A DNA stretch of 64,000 nucleotides from Ancylobacter novellus (GTDB lineage: Bacteria > Pseudomonadota > Alphaproteobacteria > Rhizobiales > Xanthobacteraceae). The stretch is from positions 1 to 64,000 of the forward strand of contig QFQD01000008.1 of assembly GCA_003241485.1 (NCBI GenBank). Reading direction: 5' to 3'. This document shows, one piece after another, positions 35,112 through 43,541 of the stretch. The notes under the pieces were generated by a model. That model saw only the letters and a list, made by a program, of their open reading frames with translations. It was not told the DNA's origin and did no database searches. A program made the position numbers and the translations under genes. Every line of letters starts with the position of its first letter. Positions within the stretch are counted from its first letter, which is position 1.

Positions 35112-36722
35112 CTATTCCGCCGGAGCGGGATGGGCACTTTCGGGAAGGCGTTCGCCGGCCTCGGCGAGGGCCAGCCGGGAGCAGGCGAAGAGGAAGCCGG
35201 CGACGATGACATAGGCCAGTGCCACGCCGGGCGTGACGGCGATGCCGACCATCTCGCCATGCATGAAACCGAAGAAGGTCAGCACCGCGCCGGCCAGCGC
35301 GAAAGCCGAGGCCTCGACGAATTTGCGCTCGACCACGAACACGCCGATGGCGCCGAGCACGAGGCCGACCAGGATCGCGCCGCCGCCCATCACCTCGATG
35401 CCGTGATAGAGCACGCCGACGGCCCCCATCTTCTCGATGCCGATGGCGGCGGCGGAGGTGCCGGCGAGGCCCAGCGAATTGTCGATCAGCAGCTTGGCCC
35501 AGGCGGCGAGGTGGGGCGTGATCGCCAGCACCACGGCGGGCGCGTGCTTGGCCGGCGTGGTCTGGAACGCCTGCGCGCCGATGAGCATGCCGATATAGAG
35601 CAGGATCGGCGAGATCGCGACGACCGGGATCAGTGCCAGCAGCAGCGCGATGATGCCGAACCAGGACAGCACGATCACCATCAGCCCGGTGGCGGCGGAA
35701 TAGCCGATGCGCCCGCCCATCGACTTCCAGCCGGGATGGCCGATGTAGACGGCGTTGATGAAGGGGTTGCCCATCAGGCAGCCGATCAGGCTGACCACGC
35801 CGTCGGCGGTGAGCACGCGGGTCGTCGGGTAATGGTCGCCGGCCGCCTCGGCGCTCTCCACATTGTCCATCGCCTCGACCAGATCGTAGATGCCGAAGGG
35901 AATGGCGGTGACGAGGATGACGCCGAGATAGTTGAAGCCGTGGAACACATGGTCGAAGGCCGGCAGCGGCACCGAGAAGCCGAAGCTGGAAAGCGCCGCG
36001 CCCACATTGGCGACGCTCATGCCGCCATAGTTCAGCCCGAGCGCGGTCGAGCCCCAGGCAATGACCATGCCCACCGCGATGGCCACCAGCCCGGCGGGAA
36101 TGCCCTTGGGATATTTCACCCCGCCGAACCAGCTGACCATGATGATGGCGAAGCAGGTGAGGCCGATGACCGGGGTGGTGAAGATCTCGAAGGCCGGGCG
36201 CATCGAGATGAAGGCGATGGAGACGCCCGCCAGCGTGCCGAGCAGCGCCGCGCGCGGGGTGATCTTGCGGATATAGGGGGCGATGAAGCCGCCGATCATC
36301 AGGATGAAGCTCTGGAAGAACACCCAGACGAGCCCAGCCTCCCAGCCCTGGATCGGGTCGCCCGTGGCGGCGCCGATGGGCAGCATGATGACGAAGGTGA
36401 CGACGAACATGTGCGGCACGGAAATGCCCGAGGGCAGGGCGCAGACATCGTCGCGTCCGGTCTTCTTGGCCAGCTGGTAGCCGAGAAAGGCGTAATAGGC
36501 GGTGGAAAGGAACATCATCAGCCCGACCGCCGGCAGGATGCGGCCGAACACGATCTCCGGCGGCATCTTCAGCACGAATTGCAGCAGGCCGGTGAGCACC
36601 AGCATGTTGACGAGGATGTTGGTGCCGAAGCCGAACAGGGCATTCCAGTCGCCACGGGTCCACAATGTCGGCCGCATGCCGATGCGGGAGGGCGATATCG
36701 GGGTCATCTCACTGGCGGACAT
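35112..36722 (-). CDS. NCS2-family nucleobase/ureide-type permease
   Basis: A 536-aa inner-membrane transporter of the NCS2 (nucleobase-ascorbate) superfamily with about 13-14 TM helices. It starts MSASEMTPISPSRIG at 36722, with AAAGGGGA upstream. TM-rich blocks include the first-helix FGFGTNILVNMLVLTGLL and GISVPHMFVVTFVIMLP, the central substrate-site region FGIYDLVEAMDNVESAEAAGDHYPTTRVL and GLAGTSAAAIGIEKMGAVGV. The substrate is unproven; the upstream cysteine hydrolase suggests a purine- or pyrimidine-derived nitrogen compound. The gap to the hydrolase is 67 bp and to the cupin 125 bp. Confidence 0.88.
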   Translation of the reverse strand: MSASEMTPISPSRIGMRPTLWTRGDWNALFGFGTNILVNMLVLTGLLQFVLKMPPEIVFGRILPAVGLMMFLSTAYYAFLGYQLAKKTGRDDVCALPSGISVPHMFVVTFVIMLPIGAATGDPIQGWEAGLVWVFFQSFILMIGGFIAPYIRKITPRAALLGTLAGVSIAFISMRPAFEIFTTPVIGLTCFAIIMVSWFGGVKYPKGIPAGLVAIAVGMVIAWGSTALGLNYGGMSVANVGAALSSFGFSVPLPAFDHVFHGFNYLGVILVTAIPFGIYDLVEAMDNVESAEAAGDHYPTTRVLTADGVVSLIGCLMGNPFINAVYIGHPGWKSMGGRIGYSAATGLMVIVLSWFGIIALLLALIPVVAISPILLYIGMLIGAQAFQTTPAKHAPAVVLAITPHLAAWAKLLIDNSLGLAGTSAAAIGIEKMGAVGVLYHGIEVMGGGAILVGLVLGAIGVFVVERKFVEASAFALAGAVLTFFGFMHGEMVGIAVTPGVALAYVIVAGFLFACSRLALAEAGERLPESAHPAPAE

Positions 36723-36789
36723 GGACAAAAATCCCCTTTGCAATGGTTGGGCGCCGGGCGGCGCGGACGGAAATGCACGCGAGGAAGCG

Positions 36790-37476
36790 TCAGGCGGCCT
36801 GCGCCTTGTTGCCGAGCGCGGCCAGGAGGGCCGAGGAGGCGGAAACCCAGCCGAAGATGCCGCCCTGCGCCTTGATCATCTCAAGGCCGATGCGGTGGAA
36901 CTCCGGGAAATAGGAGGCGCAGCAATCCGCCAGCGCCACGCAGCGATAGCCGCGATCATTGCCTTCGCGGATGGTGGTGTGGACGCAGACCTCGGTGGTG
37001 ACGCCGGCCACCAGCAGCGTGTCGACGCCGCGGTTCTTCAGGATGAGTTCGAGGTCGGTCTGGTAGAAGGCGCCCTTGCCGGGCTTGTCCAGCACCACCT
37101 CGCCAGCGGCGGGATACAGCTCCGGGATGATGTCGTGGCCGGGCTCGCCGCGAATGAGAATGCGTCCCATCGGACCGGCGCAGCCGATGCGTGCGGTGGG
37201 CGCGCCGCGCTCCACCTTGGCGGGCGGGGCGTCGGCCATGTCGGGGCGATGGCCCTCGCGGGTGTGGATGACCAGCATGCCGGCGGCGCGGGCGGCCTTC
37301 AGCACCGCCTTGCACGGGGCCACGGCCGCCTGCAGCAGGGAAACGTCATTGCCGAGCGTCTCGCCGAAACCGCCGGGTTCGAGGAAATCGCGCTGCATGT
37401 CGATGATGACCAGCGCGGTGCGGGCGGGATCGAAGGCGAGCGGCGCGGGTTCGGCGGCAAGATACGTTTCTGGCAT
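36790..37476 (-). CDS. Isochorismatase-family cysteine hydrolase, biuret amidohydrolase-like
   Basis: A 228-aa cysteine hydrolase. The predicted Asp-Lys-Cys triad is D26 (VIIDMQRDF), K134 (LDKPGKGAFY) and C164 (VTTEVCVHTT). HTREGHRPDMADAP, GRILIRGEPGHDIIPELYP and TDLELIL match biuret hydrolase (BiuH) more closely than isochorismatase or nicotinamidase (family knowledge from memory). It is the first gene of an operon with an NCS2 permease and a cupin, so a ureide or purine/triazine-derived amide is the likely substrate; barbiturate or biuret remain possible. A sigma-54-like promoter and palindrome precede it. Confidence 0.87.
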   Translation of the reverse strand: MPETYLAAEPAPLAFDPARTALVIIDMQRDFLEPGGFGETLGNDVSLLQAAVAPCKAVLKAARAAGMLVIHTREGHRPDMADAPPAKVERGAPTARIGCAGPMGRILIRGEPGHDIIPELYPAAGEVVLDKPGKGAFYQTDLELILKNRGVDTLLVAGVTTEVCVHTTIREGNDRGYRCVALADCCASYFPEFHRIGLEMIKAQGGIFGWVSASSALLAALGNKAQAA

Positions 37477-37540
37477 AGGTAGCTCCGGAGGCGCATAAGC
37501 ATCGGAAGACGCGCTGCACGGAGCGACCGGAGGTCATCCG

Positions 37541-37566
37541 CCATGCATACACTGATGTATGCATGG
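37541..37566. promoter_or_regulatory. Perfect 11-bp inverted repeat, putative operator
   Basis: CCATGCATACA (37541-37551), CTGA, TGTATGCATGG (37556-37566). A ATGTATGCAT-type core is typical of GntR-class operators. It lies 65-90 bp upstream of the cysteine hydrolase start and overlaps the -12 element of a sigma-54-like promoter, so a bound repressor could block RNA polymerase. Confidence 0.7.
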
Positions 37567-37575
37567 TATGTGCCA
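37560..37575 (-). promoter_or_regulatory. Sigma-54-like promoter of the cysteine hydrolase/NCS2 operon
   Basis: On the minus strand the sequence is TGGCACATACCATGCA. It fits the RpoN consensus TGGCAC-N5-TTGCA: GG and GC are 10 bp apart, TGGCAC is exact, and one base differs in the -12 box. The predicted start site is near 37549, about 72 bp from the ATG at 37476. Consistent with nitrogen control of the operon. Confidence 0.55.
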
Positions 37576-37824
37576 AGCCGGATTGTGTTGTATCGTATTG
37601 ATATTGCGTGCGTTTATGGGCGATCTGAATGCGCGTCTGTGCTCATTCTTCGCCTGCGGCGCCAGAAATTGATTAAATTTTAGTCATTATCGACGCCTGC
37701 GCGATTGCGGAGCCTATTGCAGCCATCCGCTGTGCGCGTTCTTTGTCGCTTCAGATCTGCGGGACGGCTTGCCGGGCTGGTCCATCCGGACGACATATCC
37801 GCCGTCCCTTGCCGGAGCCCGCCC

Positions 37825-38622
37825 ATGCTTATTGCCCATCTCTCCGACCCGCATGTGCGTCCGCAGGGCCAGCTTTATCAGGGTGTGGTCGATTCCAACG
37901 CCATGTTCGCGGCAGCGCTGGCGCATCTCGCGGCGCTCGATCCGCGCCCGGATCTCGTGCTGCTCACCGGCGATGTCGTCGAAGAGGGCACGGCGGAGGA
38001 ATATGCGGTGGCGGCGAAGATGCTGGCGGATATCGGCCTGCCGCTGCTGGTCATCCCCGGCAATCACGATGAGCGGGAAGCCTTCCGCACCTGCTTCAAA
38101 CCCCACGCGCATCTGCCGGCCACCGGCCCGCTGCATTTTGCGGTCGGCGACCATGGTCCGGTGCGCATCGTCGCGCTCGACGTGACCGTGCCCGGCGAGC
38201 ACCATGGCGATGTCGACGAGGCGGCCGCCCGATGGCTGGAGGCGACGCTGGCCGCCGAGCCGGACCGGCCGACGCTGGTGATGATGCACCAGCCGCCCTT
38301 CGCCAGCGGCATCCACTACATCGACGAGTATAATTGCCGGGGCGGCGAGCGGCTCGCCGCCATCCTCGCCCGCCACGCCAATGTCGAGCGCGTGCTGTGC
38401 GGCCACATCCACCGCTTCATGCAGCTGCGCTTCGGCGGCACGATGCTGCTGACGGCGCCAAGCACCGCCACCGCGATCGCGTTGCGCCTCCGGCCGGATG
38501 CCGAGCCGGCCTCCTATGTCGAGCCGCCGGCGATGCTGCTGCACCAGTGGCGGCCGGGCACCGGGCTGGTGACGCATTTCGTGCCGATCGGCCGCTTTCC
38601 CGGCCCGTTCGATTTCTTCTGA
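37825..38622 (+). CDS. Metallophosphoesterase, CpdA/GpdQ-like phosphodiesterase
   Basis: A 265-aa calcineurin-like phosphodiesterase. All metal-binding motifs are present: AHLSDPHV (D-x-H), LVLLTGDVVE (GD), VIPGNHDERE (GNHD/E), MMHQPPF and LCGHIHRF (GHxH). The likely substrate is a cyclic nucleotide or glycerophosphodiester. It starts MLIAHLSDPHV at 37825; an in-frame start upstream adds a tail without homology. uvrB follows 51 bp downstream. Confidence 0.92.
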   Translation: MLIAHLSDPHVRPQGQLYQGVVDSNAMFAAALAHLAALDPRPDLVLLTGDVVEEGTAEEYAVAAKMLADIGLPLLVIPGNHDEREAFRTCFKPHAHLPATGPLHFAVGDHGPVRIVALDVTVPGEHHGDVDEAAARWLEATLAAEPDRPTLVMMHQPPFASGIHYIDEYNCRGGERLAAILARHANVERVLCGHIHRFMQLRFGGTMLLTAPSTATAIALRLRPDAEPASYVEPPAMLLHQWRPGTGLVTHFVPIGRFPGPFDFF

Positions 38623-38673
38623 GCGCGCTCGCCCGCTCTTTTCACGGCGGGTGCGACGCCCCATATTCGCGCC

Positions 38674-41253
38674 ATGGCCAAAGCTGCACGTCCCGGCGGA
38701 TTCGCGGAGCGCTCCCAGCGCGCCTTCGAGCCCGCGCAATCCGCCACCCTTGATCCCGTCCTCGCCGAGAAGCTCGGCGTGGCGCCGACCTCGGGTGCCT
38801 CCGCCACCGTCGCCGCGCTGACAGCGCTGATCGAGACAGGCCGCCCGGAAGTCGACGGCCAGGTCTGGGTGCCGCATCGCCCGGCCCGGCCGGAGAAATC
38901 CGAAGGCGGCGTCAAGTTCGTGCTGAAGTCGGACTACACGCCCAATGGCGACCAGCCGCAGGCGATCGAGGAGCTGTGCAACACGGCGAAGCAGGGCGAG
39001 CGCGACCAGGTGCTGCTCGGCGTCACCGGTTCCGGCAAGACCTTCACCATGGCCAACGTCATCCAGCGGCTGCAGCGCCCGGCGCTGGTGCTGGCGCCGA
39101 ACAAGACGCTGGCGGCGCAGCTCTATGGCGAGTTCAAGAGCTTCTTCCCCGACAATGCGGTGGAGTATTTCGTCTCCTATTACGACTACTACCAGCCCGA
39201 AGCCTACGTCCCGCGTACCGACACCTTCATCGAGAAGGAATCCTCGATCAACGAGCAGATCGACCGCATGCGCCACTCGGCCACGCGCTCGCTGCTGGAG
39301 CGCGACGACGTCATCATCGTCGCCTCGGTGTCCTGCATTTACGGTATCGGCTCGGTTGAAACTTACGCCTCGATGACCTTCAAGATCGAGGTTGGCGAGC
39401 GCATCGATCAGCGTCAGGTTCTCGCGGATCTCGTGGCGCTGCAGTACAAGCGCACCCAGGCCGACTTCGGTCGTGGCACGTTCCGCGTGCGCGGCGACGT
39501 GATCGAGATATTCCCCGCGCATTACGAGGACCGCGCCTGGCGCGTCTCGCTGTTCGGCGACGAGGTCGAGAGCATCCAGGAATTCGACCCGCTGACGGGC
39601 CAGAAGTCGCAGGAACTGAAATTCGTCAAGCTCTACGCCAATTCGCATTATGTGACGCCGCGTCCGACGCTGATCCAGGCGACACAGGGCATCAAGGCGG
39701 AGCTGAAGCACCGGCTGGACGAGCTGAACGGCATGGGCCGCTATCTCGAAGCCCAGCGGCTGGAGCAGCGCTGCACCTTCGACCTTGAGATGATGGAAGC
39801 CACCGGCAGCTGCGCGGGCATCGAGAACTATTCGCGCTGGCTCACCGGCCGCCAGCCGGGCGAGCCGCCGCCCACGCTGTTCGAGTATGTGCCCGACAAT
39901 GCGCTGATCTTCTGCGACGAGAGCCATGTGACCATCCCGCAGATCGGTGCGATGTATCGCGGCGACTTTCGCCGCAAGGCGACGCTGGCGGAATACGGCT
40001 TCCGCCTGCCGAGCTGCATGGACAACCGGCCGCTGCGCTTCGAGGAATGGGAGGCGATGCGCCCGCAGACGGTGCATGTCTCCGCCACGCCCGGAAAGTG
40101 GGAGATGGAGCGCACCGGCGGCGTGTTCGTCGAGCAGGTGATCCGCCCCACCGGGCTTGTCGACCCGGAAGTCGAGGTGCGCCCGGCCCGCACGCAGGTC
40201 GACGACCTGCTCGGCGAGGTGCGCCAGACGGCCGCCAAGGGCTATCGCACGCTGGTCACGGTGCTGACCAAGCGCATGGCGGAGGACCTGACGGAATATC
40301 TGCACGAGAACGGCATCCGCGTGCGCTACATGCACTCGGACATCGACACGATCGAGCGCATCGAGATCCTGCGCGACCTGCGGCTCGGCGCGTTCGACGT
40401 GCTGATCGGCATCAACCTGCTGCGCGAGGGTCTCGATATCCCCGAATGCGGGCTGGTGGCGATCCTCGACGCCGACAAGGAAGGCTTCCTGCGCTCGGAG
40501 ACCTCGCTGATCCAGACCATCGGCCGCGCCGCGCGCAATGTCGACGGGCGGGTGCTGCTCTATGCCGACAACATCACCGGCTCGATGGAGCGCGCGATGG
40601 CGGAAACCGAGCGTCGTCGTGCCAAGCAGATCGCGTGGAATGTCGAGCATGGCATCACGCCGGAAAGCGTGAAGAAGGCGATCGGCGACATTCTCAACAG
40701 CGTCTATGAGCGCGACCATGTCACCGTCGATGCGGGGCTGGCCGACGGTGCGGCGACCTATGGCAACAACCTCGCCACGGTCATCGCCGACCTTGAGAAG
40801 CGCATGCGCGCGGCGGCCGCCGATCTCGATTTCGAGCAGGCGGCGCGGCTGCGCGACGAGGTCAAGCGGCTGCAGGCGACGGAGCTTGCCGTCTCCGACG
40901 ACCCGCTGGCGCGGCAGGACAGTGTGGACGACCGCACTGGCGGCTATCGCGGCGAGCGTAAATATGGCCGCTCGGCCAATATGCCGGAAAAGAAGGGCCG
41001 GGCGGGCGGCAAGTCCGGGCCGCGCTCCTCGCCCGGCCATGTGTCTTCCGGGCATGAGGCGCGGGCGGACGAGGCGCAGGCGCGCTATGACGCCGGTGGC
41101 ACCGGTTCACGCCTCGTGCGGCCTTCGCTCGACGAGATGGGCCCGGGCACCGATCGCGTCGAGCCGCTGCGCGTGGAGGAATGGGTGCGCCCCGAGCGCC
41201 CCGATCCGATGACCAAGGGCCACCGCAAGGGCGGCCGCCGCAAGGGGCGTTGA
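38674..41253 (+). CDS. uvrB: UvrABC excinuclease subunit B
   Basis: The damage-verifying helicase-like core of excision repair. At 859 aa it is well above the 660-700 aa norm. An 80-residue N-terminal extension (MAKAARPGGFAERSQRAFEP…) precedes the standard start KFVLKSDYTPNGDQPQAIEEL. Walker A is GVTGSGKTF (about residues 116-123); the beta-hairpin YYDYYQPEAYVPRTDTFIE, DESHVTIPQ (DExx) and the UVR domain (EKRMRAAAADLDFEQAARLRDEV) are present. After UVR about 120 residues are basic and glycine-rich, ending RKGGRRKGR. Confidence 0.97.
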   Translation: MAKAARPGGFAERSQRAFEPAQSATLDPVLAEKLGVAPTSGASATVAALTALIETGRPEVDGQVWVPHRPARPEKSEGGVKFVLKSDYTPNGDQPQAIEELCNTAKQGERDQVLLGVTGSGKTFTMANVIQRLQRPALVLAPNKTLAAQLYGEFKSFFPDNAVEYFVSYYDYYQPEAYVPRTDTFIEKESSINEQIDRMRHSATRSLLERDDVIIVASVSCIYGIGSVETYASMTFKIEVGERIDQRQVLADLVALQYKRTQADFGRGTFRVRGDVIEIFPAHYEDRAWRVSLFGDEVESIQEFDPLTGQKSQELKFVKLYANSHYVTPRPTLIQATQGIKAELKHRLDELNGMGRYLEAQRLEQRCTFDLEMMEATGSCAGIENYSRWLTGRQPGEPPPTLFEYVPDNALIFCDESHVTIPQIGAMYRGDFRRKATLAEYGFRLPSCMDNRPLRFEEWEAMRPQTVHVSATPGKWEMERTGGVFVEQVIRPTGLVDPEVEVRPARTQVDDLLGEVRQTAAKGYRTLVTVLTKRMAEDLTEYLHENGIRVRYMHSDIDTIERIEILRDLRLGAFDVLIGINLLREGLDIPECGLVAILDADKEGFLRSETSLIQTIGRAARNVDGRVLLYADNITGSMERAMAETERRRAKQIAWNVEHGITPESVKKAIGDILNSVYERDHVTVDAGLADGAATYGNNLATVIADLEKRMRAAAADLDFEQAARLRDEVKRLQATELAVSDDPLARQDSVDDRTGGYRGERKYGRSANMPEKKGRAGGKSGPRSSPGHVSSGHEARADEAQARYDAGGTGSRLVRPSLDEMGPGTDRVEPLRVEEWVRPERPDPMTKGHRKGGRRKGR

Positions 41254-41269
41254 TCCGCCGTACCGCCGA

Positions 41270-41707
41270 TCAGGACGCCGGGGTTTCCGGCGTCTTCAGG
41301 CGCTTCTTCAGCCAGACGCAGGCATGGCCGGGCGGGAAATCGTCGATGCGGCCGAATTCCTCATAGCCCTGCCGGACGTAGAATTCCGGGGCCTGGAAGT
41401 TGAACGTGTCGACATAGGCGCCGATGCAGCCGCGCCGCAGCGCTTCCTTCTCCGCCGCCGCGAGGAGACCGGCACCGATGCCCGTGCCGCGACAGGCGGG
41501 CGAGACCCACAGCCAGTCGATGAACAGCCAGCCATAATAGGTGCGGCCCTTCAGGCCGCCCTGCACGCTGCCGCCTGCGCCGCGCGCCATCACCCACAGG
41601 TCGCGCGCATCGGGCGGGCCGGCCTTGGTATCGTTGAAGGCGTCGAGGCCCCGGTCGATCATCGCCCGGACTTCCGCGCCCGGGCTTTCCTCGATGTTGA
41701 ACTTCAT
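41270..41707 (-). CDS. GNAT-family N-acetyltransferase
   Basis: A 145-aa acetyl-CoA-dependent acyltransferase of unknown substrate. The GNAT fold is seen in the motif A region VSPACRGTGIGAGLLAAAEKEALRRGC (Q/R-x-x-G-x-G/A) and the following DTFNFQAPEFYVRQGYEEFGRID, where NFQAPEFY is close to the YxxxGF motif. It is convergent with uvrB; the end of the gene contains a GACGCCGG/CCGGCGTC hairpin (41274-41294) that could terminate uvrB. Confidence 0.9.
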   Translation of the reverse strand: MKFNIEESPGAEVRAMIDRGLDAFNDTKAGPPDARDLWVMARGAGGSVQGGLKGRTYYGWLFIDWLWVSPACRGTGIGAGLLAAAEKEALRRGCIGAYVDTFNFQAPEFYVRQGYEEFGRIDDFPPGHACVWLKKRLKTPETPAS

Positions 41708-41877
41708 GCGCCTCTCCTTGGGCGGCGGCTTTGTCGATCGCCGGCCGCAGGGTCGAGACGCCTTCTAACCTGTCCCGGCGTCAATTCCCAAACCGGCGAG
41801 TTTCCCGCATGTCGAGATCGGCATATGCTTGCCCGTGACGCCGGCCGCGTGCGGCGGATAGTGGGTTGGGGAACAAC

Positions 41878-42282
41878 ATGAATTTCGGTCAGGCCGTATC
41901 CAGCGTGCTCGGCAACTACGCCACCTTCTCCGGGCGCGCGCCGCGCTCGGAATATTGGTGGTGGGTGCTTTTCTCGATCATCCTGAACTGGGTGACGGCG
42001 TTTCTCGACACTGCCCTGTTCGGCACCTTCGCGCTCGTGCATTTCGGCGACGCGACCTATGGCGGCGTATCGACCATGTTCACCCCGATCAGCACCATTG
42101 TCGGGCTGGCGCTGATCATTCCTTCGCTCGCCCTCGGCGCCCGGCGCTTCCACGACATGGACCGCACCGGCTGGTGGCTGCTGATCGGCCTGACCGGCAT
42201 CGGCGCGCTGGTGATCTTCTTCTGGTTCATGGTCAAGGGCACGACGGGCCCGAACCGCTACGGCCCGGACCCGCTGCCCTGA
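41878..42282 (+). CDS. DUF805 family inner-membrane protein
   Basis: A 134-aa protein with about four TM helices, from MNFGQAVSSVLGNYATFSGRAPRSEYWWW. The R-x-x-R-S-E-Y-W-W/F motif after the first amphipathic segment and the C-terminal ARRFHDMDRTGWWLLIGL and KGTTGPNRYGPDPL are DUF805 hallmarks. GGGGA precedes the ATG at 41878. Function unknown; the family is widespread in proteobacteria. It converges on the Ntn-hydrolase gene. Confidence 0.93.
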   Translation: MNFGQAVSSVLGNYATFSGRAPRSEYWWWVLFSIILNWVTAFLDTALFGTFALVHFGDATYGGVSTMFTPISTIVGLALIIPSLALGARRFHDMDRTGWWLLIGLTGIGALVIFFWFMVKGTTGPNRYGPDPLP

Positions 42283-42289
42283 AACAGCG

Positions 42290-42321
42290 GCGGCGGAGAA
42301 GCGCGACGCGCGCTCCGCCGC
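42290..42321. terminator. Shared GC-rich hairpin between convergent genes
   Basis: Stem GCGGCGGAG (42290-42298) / CTCCGCCGC (42313-42321) with an inner GCGCG/CGCGC stem. It sits between the DUF805 gene and the oppositely oriented Ntn-hydrolase gene. No clear U-tract, so a bidirectional or Rho-assisted terminator is likely. Confidence 0.5.
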
Positions 42322-42328
42322 ACCGGCC

Positions 42329-43441
42329 TCACTTGCCGGAGAGGTCGATATAGTCCGGCTTCTGGTCGAAGGGGATGAGGCGCACGGCCTTCGCGTCCAG
42401 ATCGAGCTGCTTGAAGTTGATCAGGCGCGGGGTCGGGTTCGCGTAATCCCAGATCGCGTATGTGCCGTTGGTGAGGTCGGAAACCGAGCTCCATTCGGTG
42501 GTTTCAAAACCGGAGACGCCGCCGCCAGCTGCTGAATCGGCGCTGGTGGCGATGGCGCCGGGCGGAATGTCGAAATTGTTGAGGATGTGCCGCGCCGCCT
42601 TCATCGCGTCGGGGCCGGTCGCCAGTTCCGGCAGGTTCTGGACGAAGGTGAAGGCGCGCACGAAGCGCGAGGGCGAGAGGAAGTCACCCGGCAGGCCGTG
42701 CAGCCCGGCGCCGGAGCTCGGCGGGGCAATGGTGAGGTCGCCGATCTTGCGCGGCGCCGGCTCGTTCGGCGACAGGTTGCCATAGAGGCCGAGATGCGCG
42801 AGATGCCACGGGAAGGCCGGGGCATTGGTCATGATGCCGGTCGGGTTGTCGTAGATGTTGAGCGTGCCGCCGACATATTCGACCACGATGCTCTTGCCAC
42901 TGGCGTCATGCAGCGTGACGTGCACCGGCACCGCGCTCTTGAACACCACTTGCGGGGCGTTCGACACCTTGATCTTCGGCAGCGCCGCCTTCACCTCGTC
43001 CACCGTGGCGAAATTGGTGAGCATCCAGGTGAGCATCTCGAACGAGGCGATCGAGTTCTTCGCCTCGCCGGGGCCGACATCCTGAAAGCGTGCGAGGCCG
43101 GGGAAGAACAGCAGGCCGCCTGCGAGGCCCTTCTCGTTCAAGCCGTCGACGAGGATCTCGAGGCCCAGCCCATTGGCACCCATCGCGGCATATTTGCCCT
43201 TCCACTCAAGGCCGGTGCCGGCCGAGCCGTCGGGTCCGGTGCCCTTGATCGCCAGGTTGCGTGGGAAAACGATCAGCTGCGACTGCAGCGGCAGGGCGAA
43301 TTCAAGCGTGCGGCCATAAACCCTCGCACCGTCCTTCGCCTTCAGCAGGAAAGAGGTGCAGGCATTGGCGGCTACGGGCATGCCGGCCATCGCCAGTGCG
43401 GCGGCGGCGGCGACAGACTTGCGGACAATTGTTCTCAGCAT
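42329..43441 (-). CDS. Choloylglycine hydrolase/penicillin V acylase-family amidase
   Basis: A 370-aa exported Ntn hydrolase of the linear amide C-N hydrolase family. The Sec signal peptide (…AGMPVAANA) is cleaved directly before C28, exposing it as the N-terminal nucleophile (CTSFLLKAKDG). Other conserved elements are RTLEFALPL, LDG-type DGLNEKGLAGGLLFFPG, VEYVGGTLNIYDNPTGIMTNAP (the Asn of the oxyanion site) and TEWSSVSDLTNGTYAIWDY. Likely periplasmic; the substrate may be an N-acyl amide such as a homoserine lactone. Solitary gene. Confidence 0.92.
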   Translation of the reverse strand: MLRTIVRKSVAAAAALAMAGMPVAANACTSFLLKAKDGARVYGRTLEFALPLQSQLIVFPRNLAIKGTGPDGSAGTGLEWKGKYAAMGANGLGLEILVDGLNEKGLAGGLLFFPGLARFQDVGPGEAKNSIASFEMLTWMLTNFATVDEVKAALPKIKVSNAPQVVFKSAVPVHVTLHDASGKSIVVEYVGGTLNIYDNPTGIMTNAPAFPWHLAHLGLYGNLSPNEPAPRKIGDLTIAPPSSGAGLHGLPGDFLSPSRFVRAFTFVQNLPELATGPDAMKAARHILNNFDIPPGAIATSADSAAGGGVSGFETTEWSSVSDLTNGTYAIWDYANPTPRLINFKQLDLDAKAVRLIPFDQKPDYIDLSGK

Positions 43442-43541
43442 ATTGAAAATCCTCCCGCGCCGGCTGACGGCGCGGAAGGATCATGCAGGCAAAGTTCCTG
43501 TCGGTCGATGCTCTCCGCGTGGAGGGTCTCAGCCTTGGCTG

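Noticed and set aside
37714..41055. Very long minus-strand ORF (1,113 codons) opposite uvrB
   Set aside because: Antisense to a clear uvrB and phosphodiesterase; Arg/His/Ala-rich composition typical of GC-rich antisense frames; no family features.
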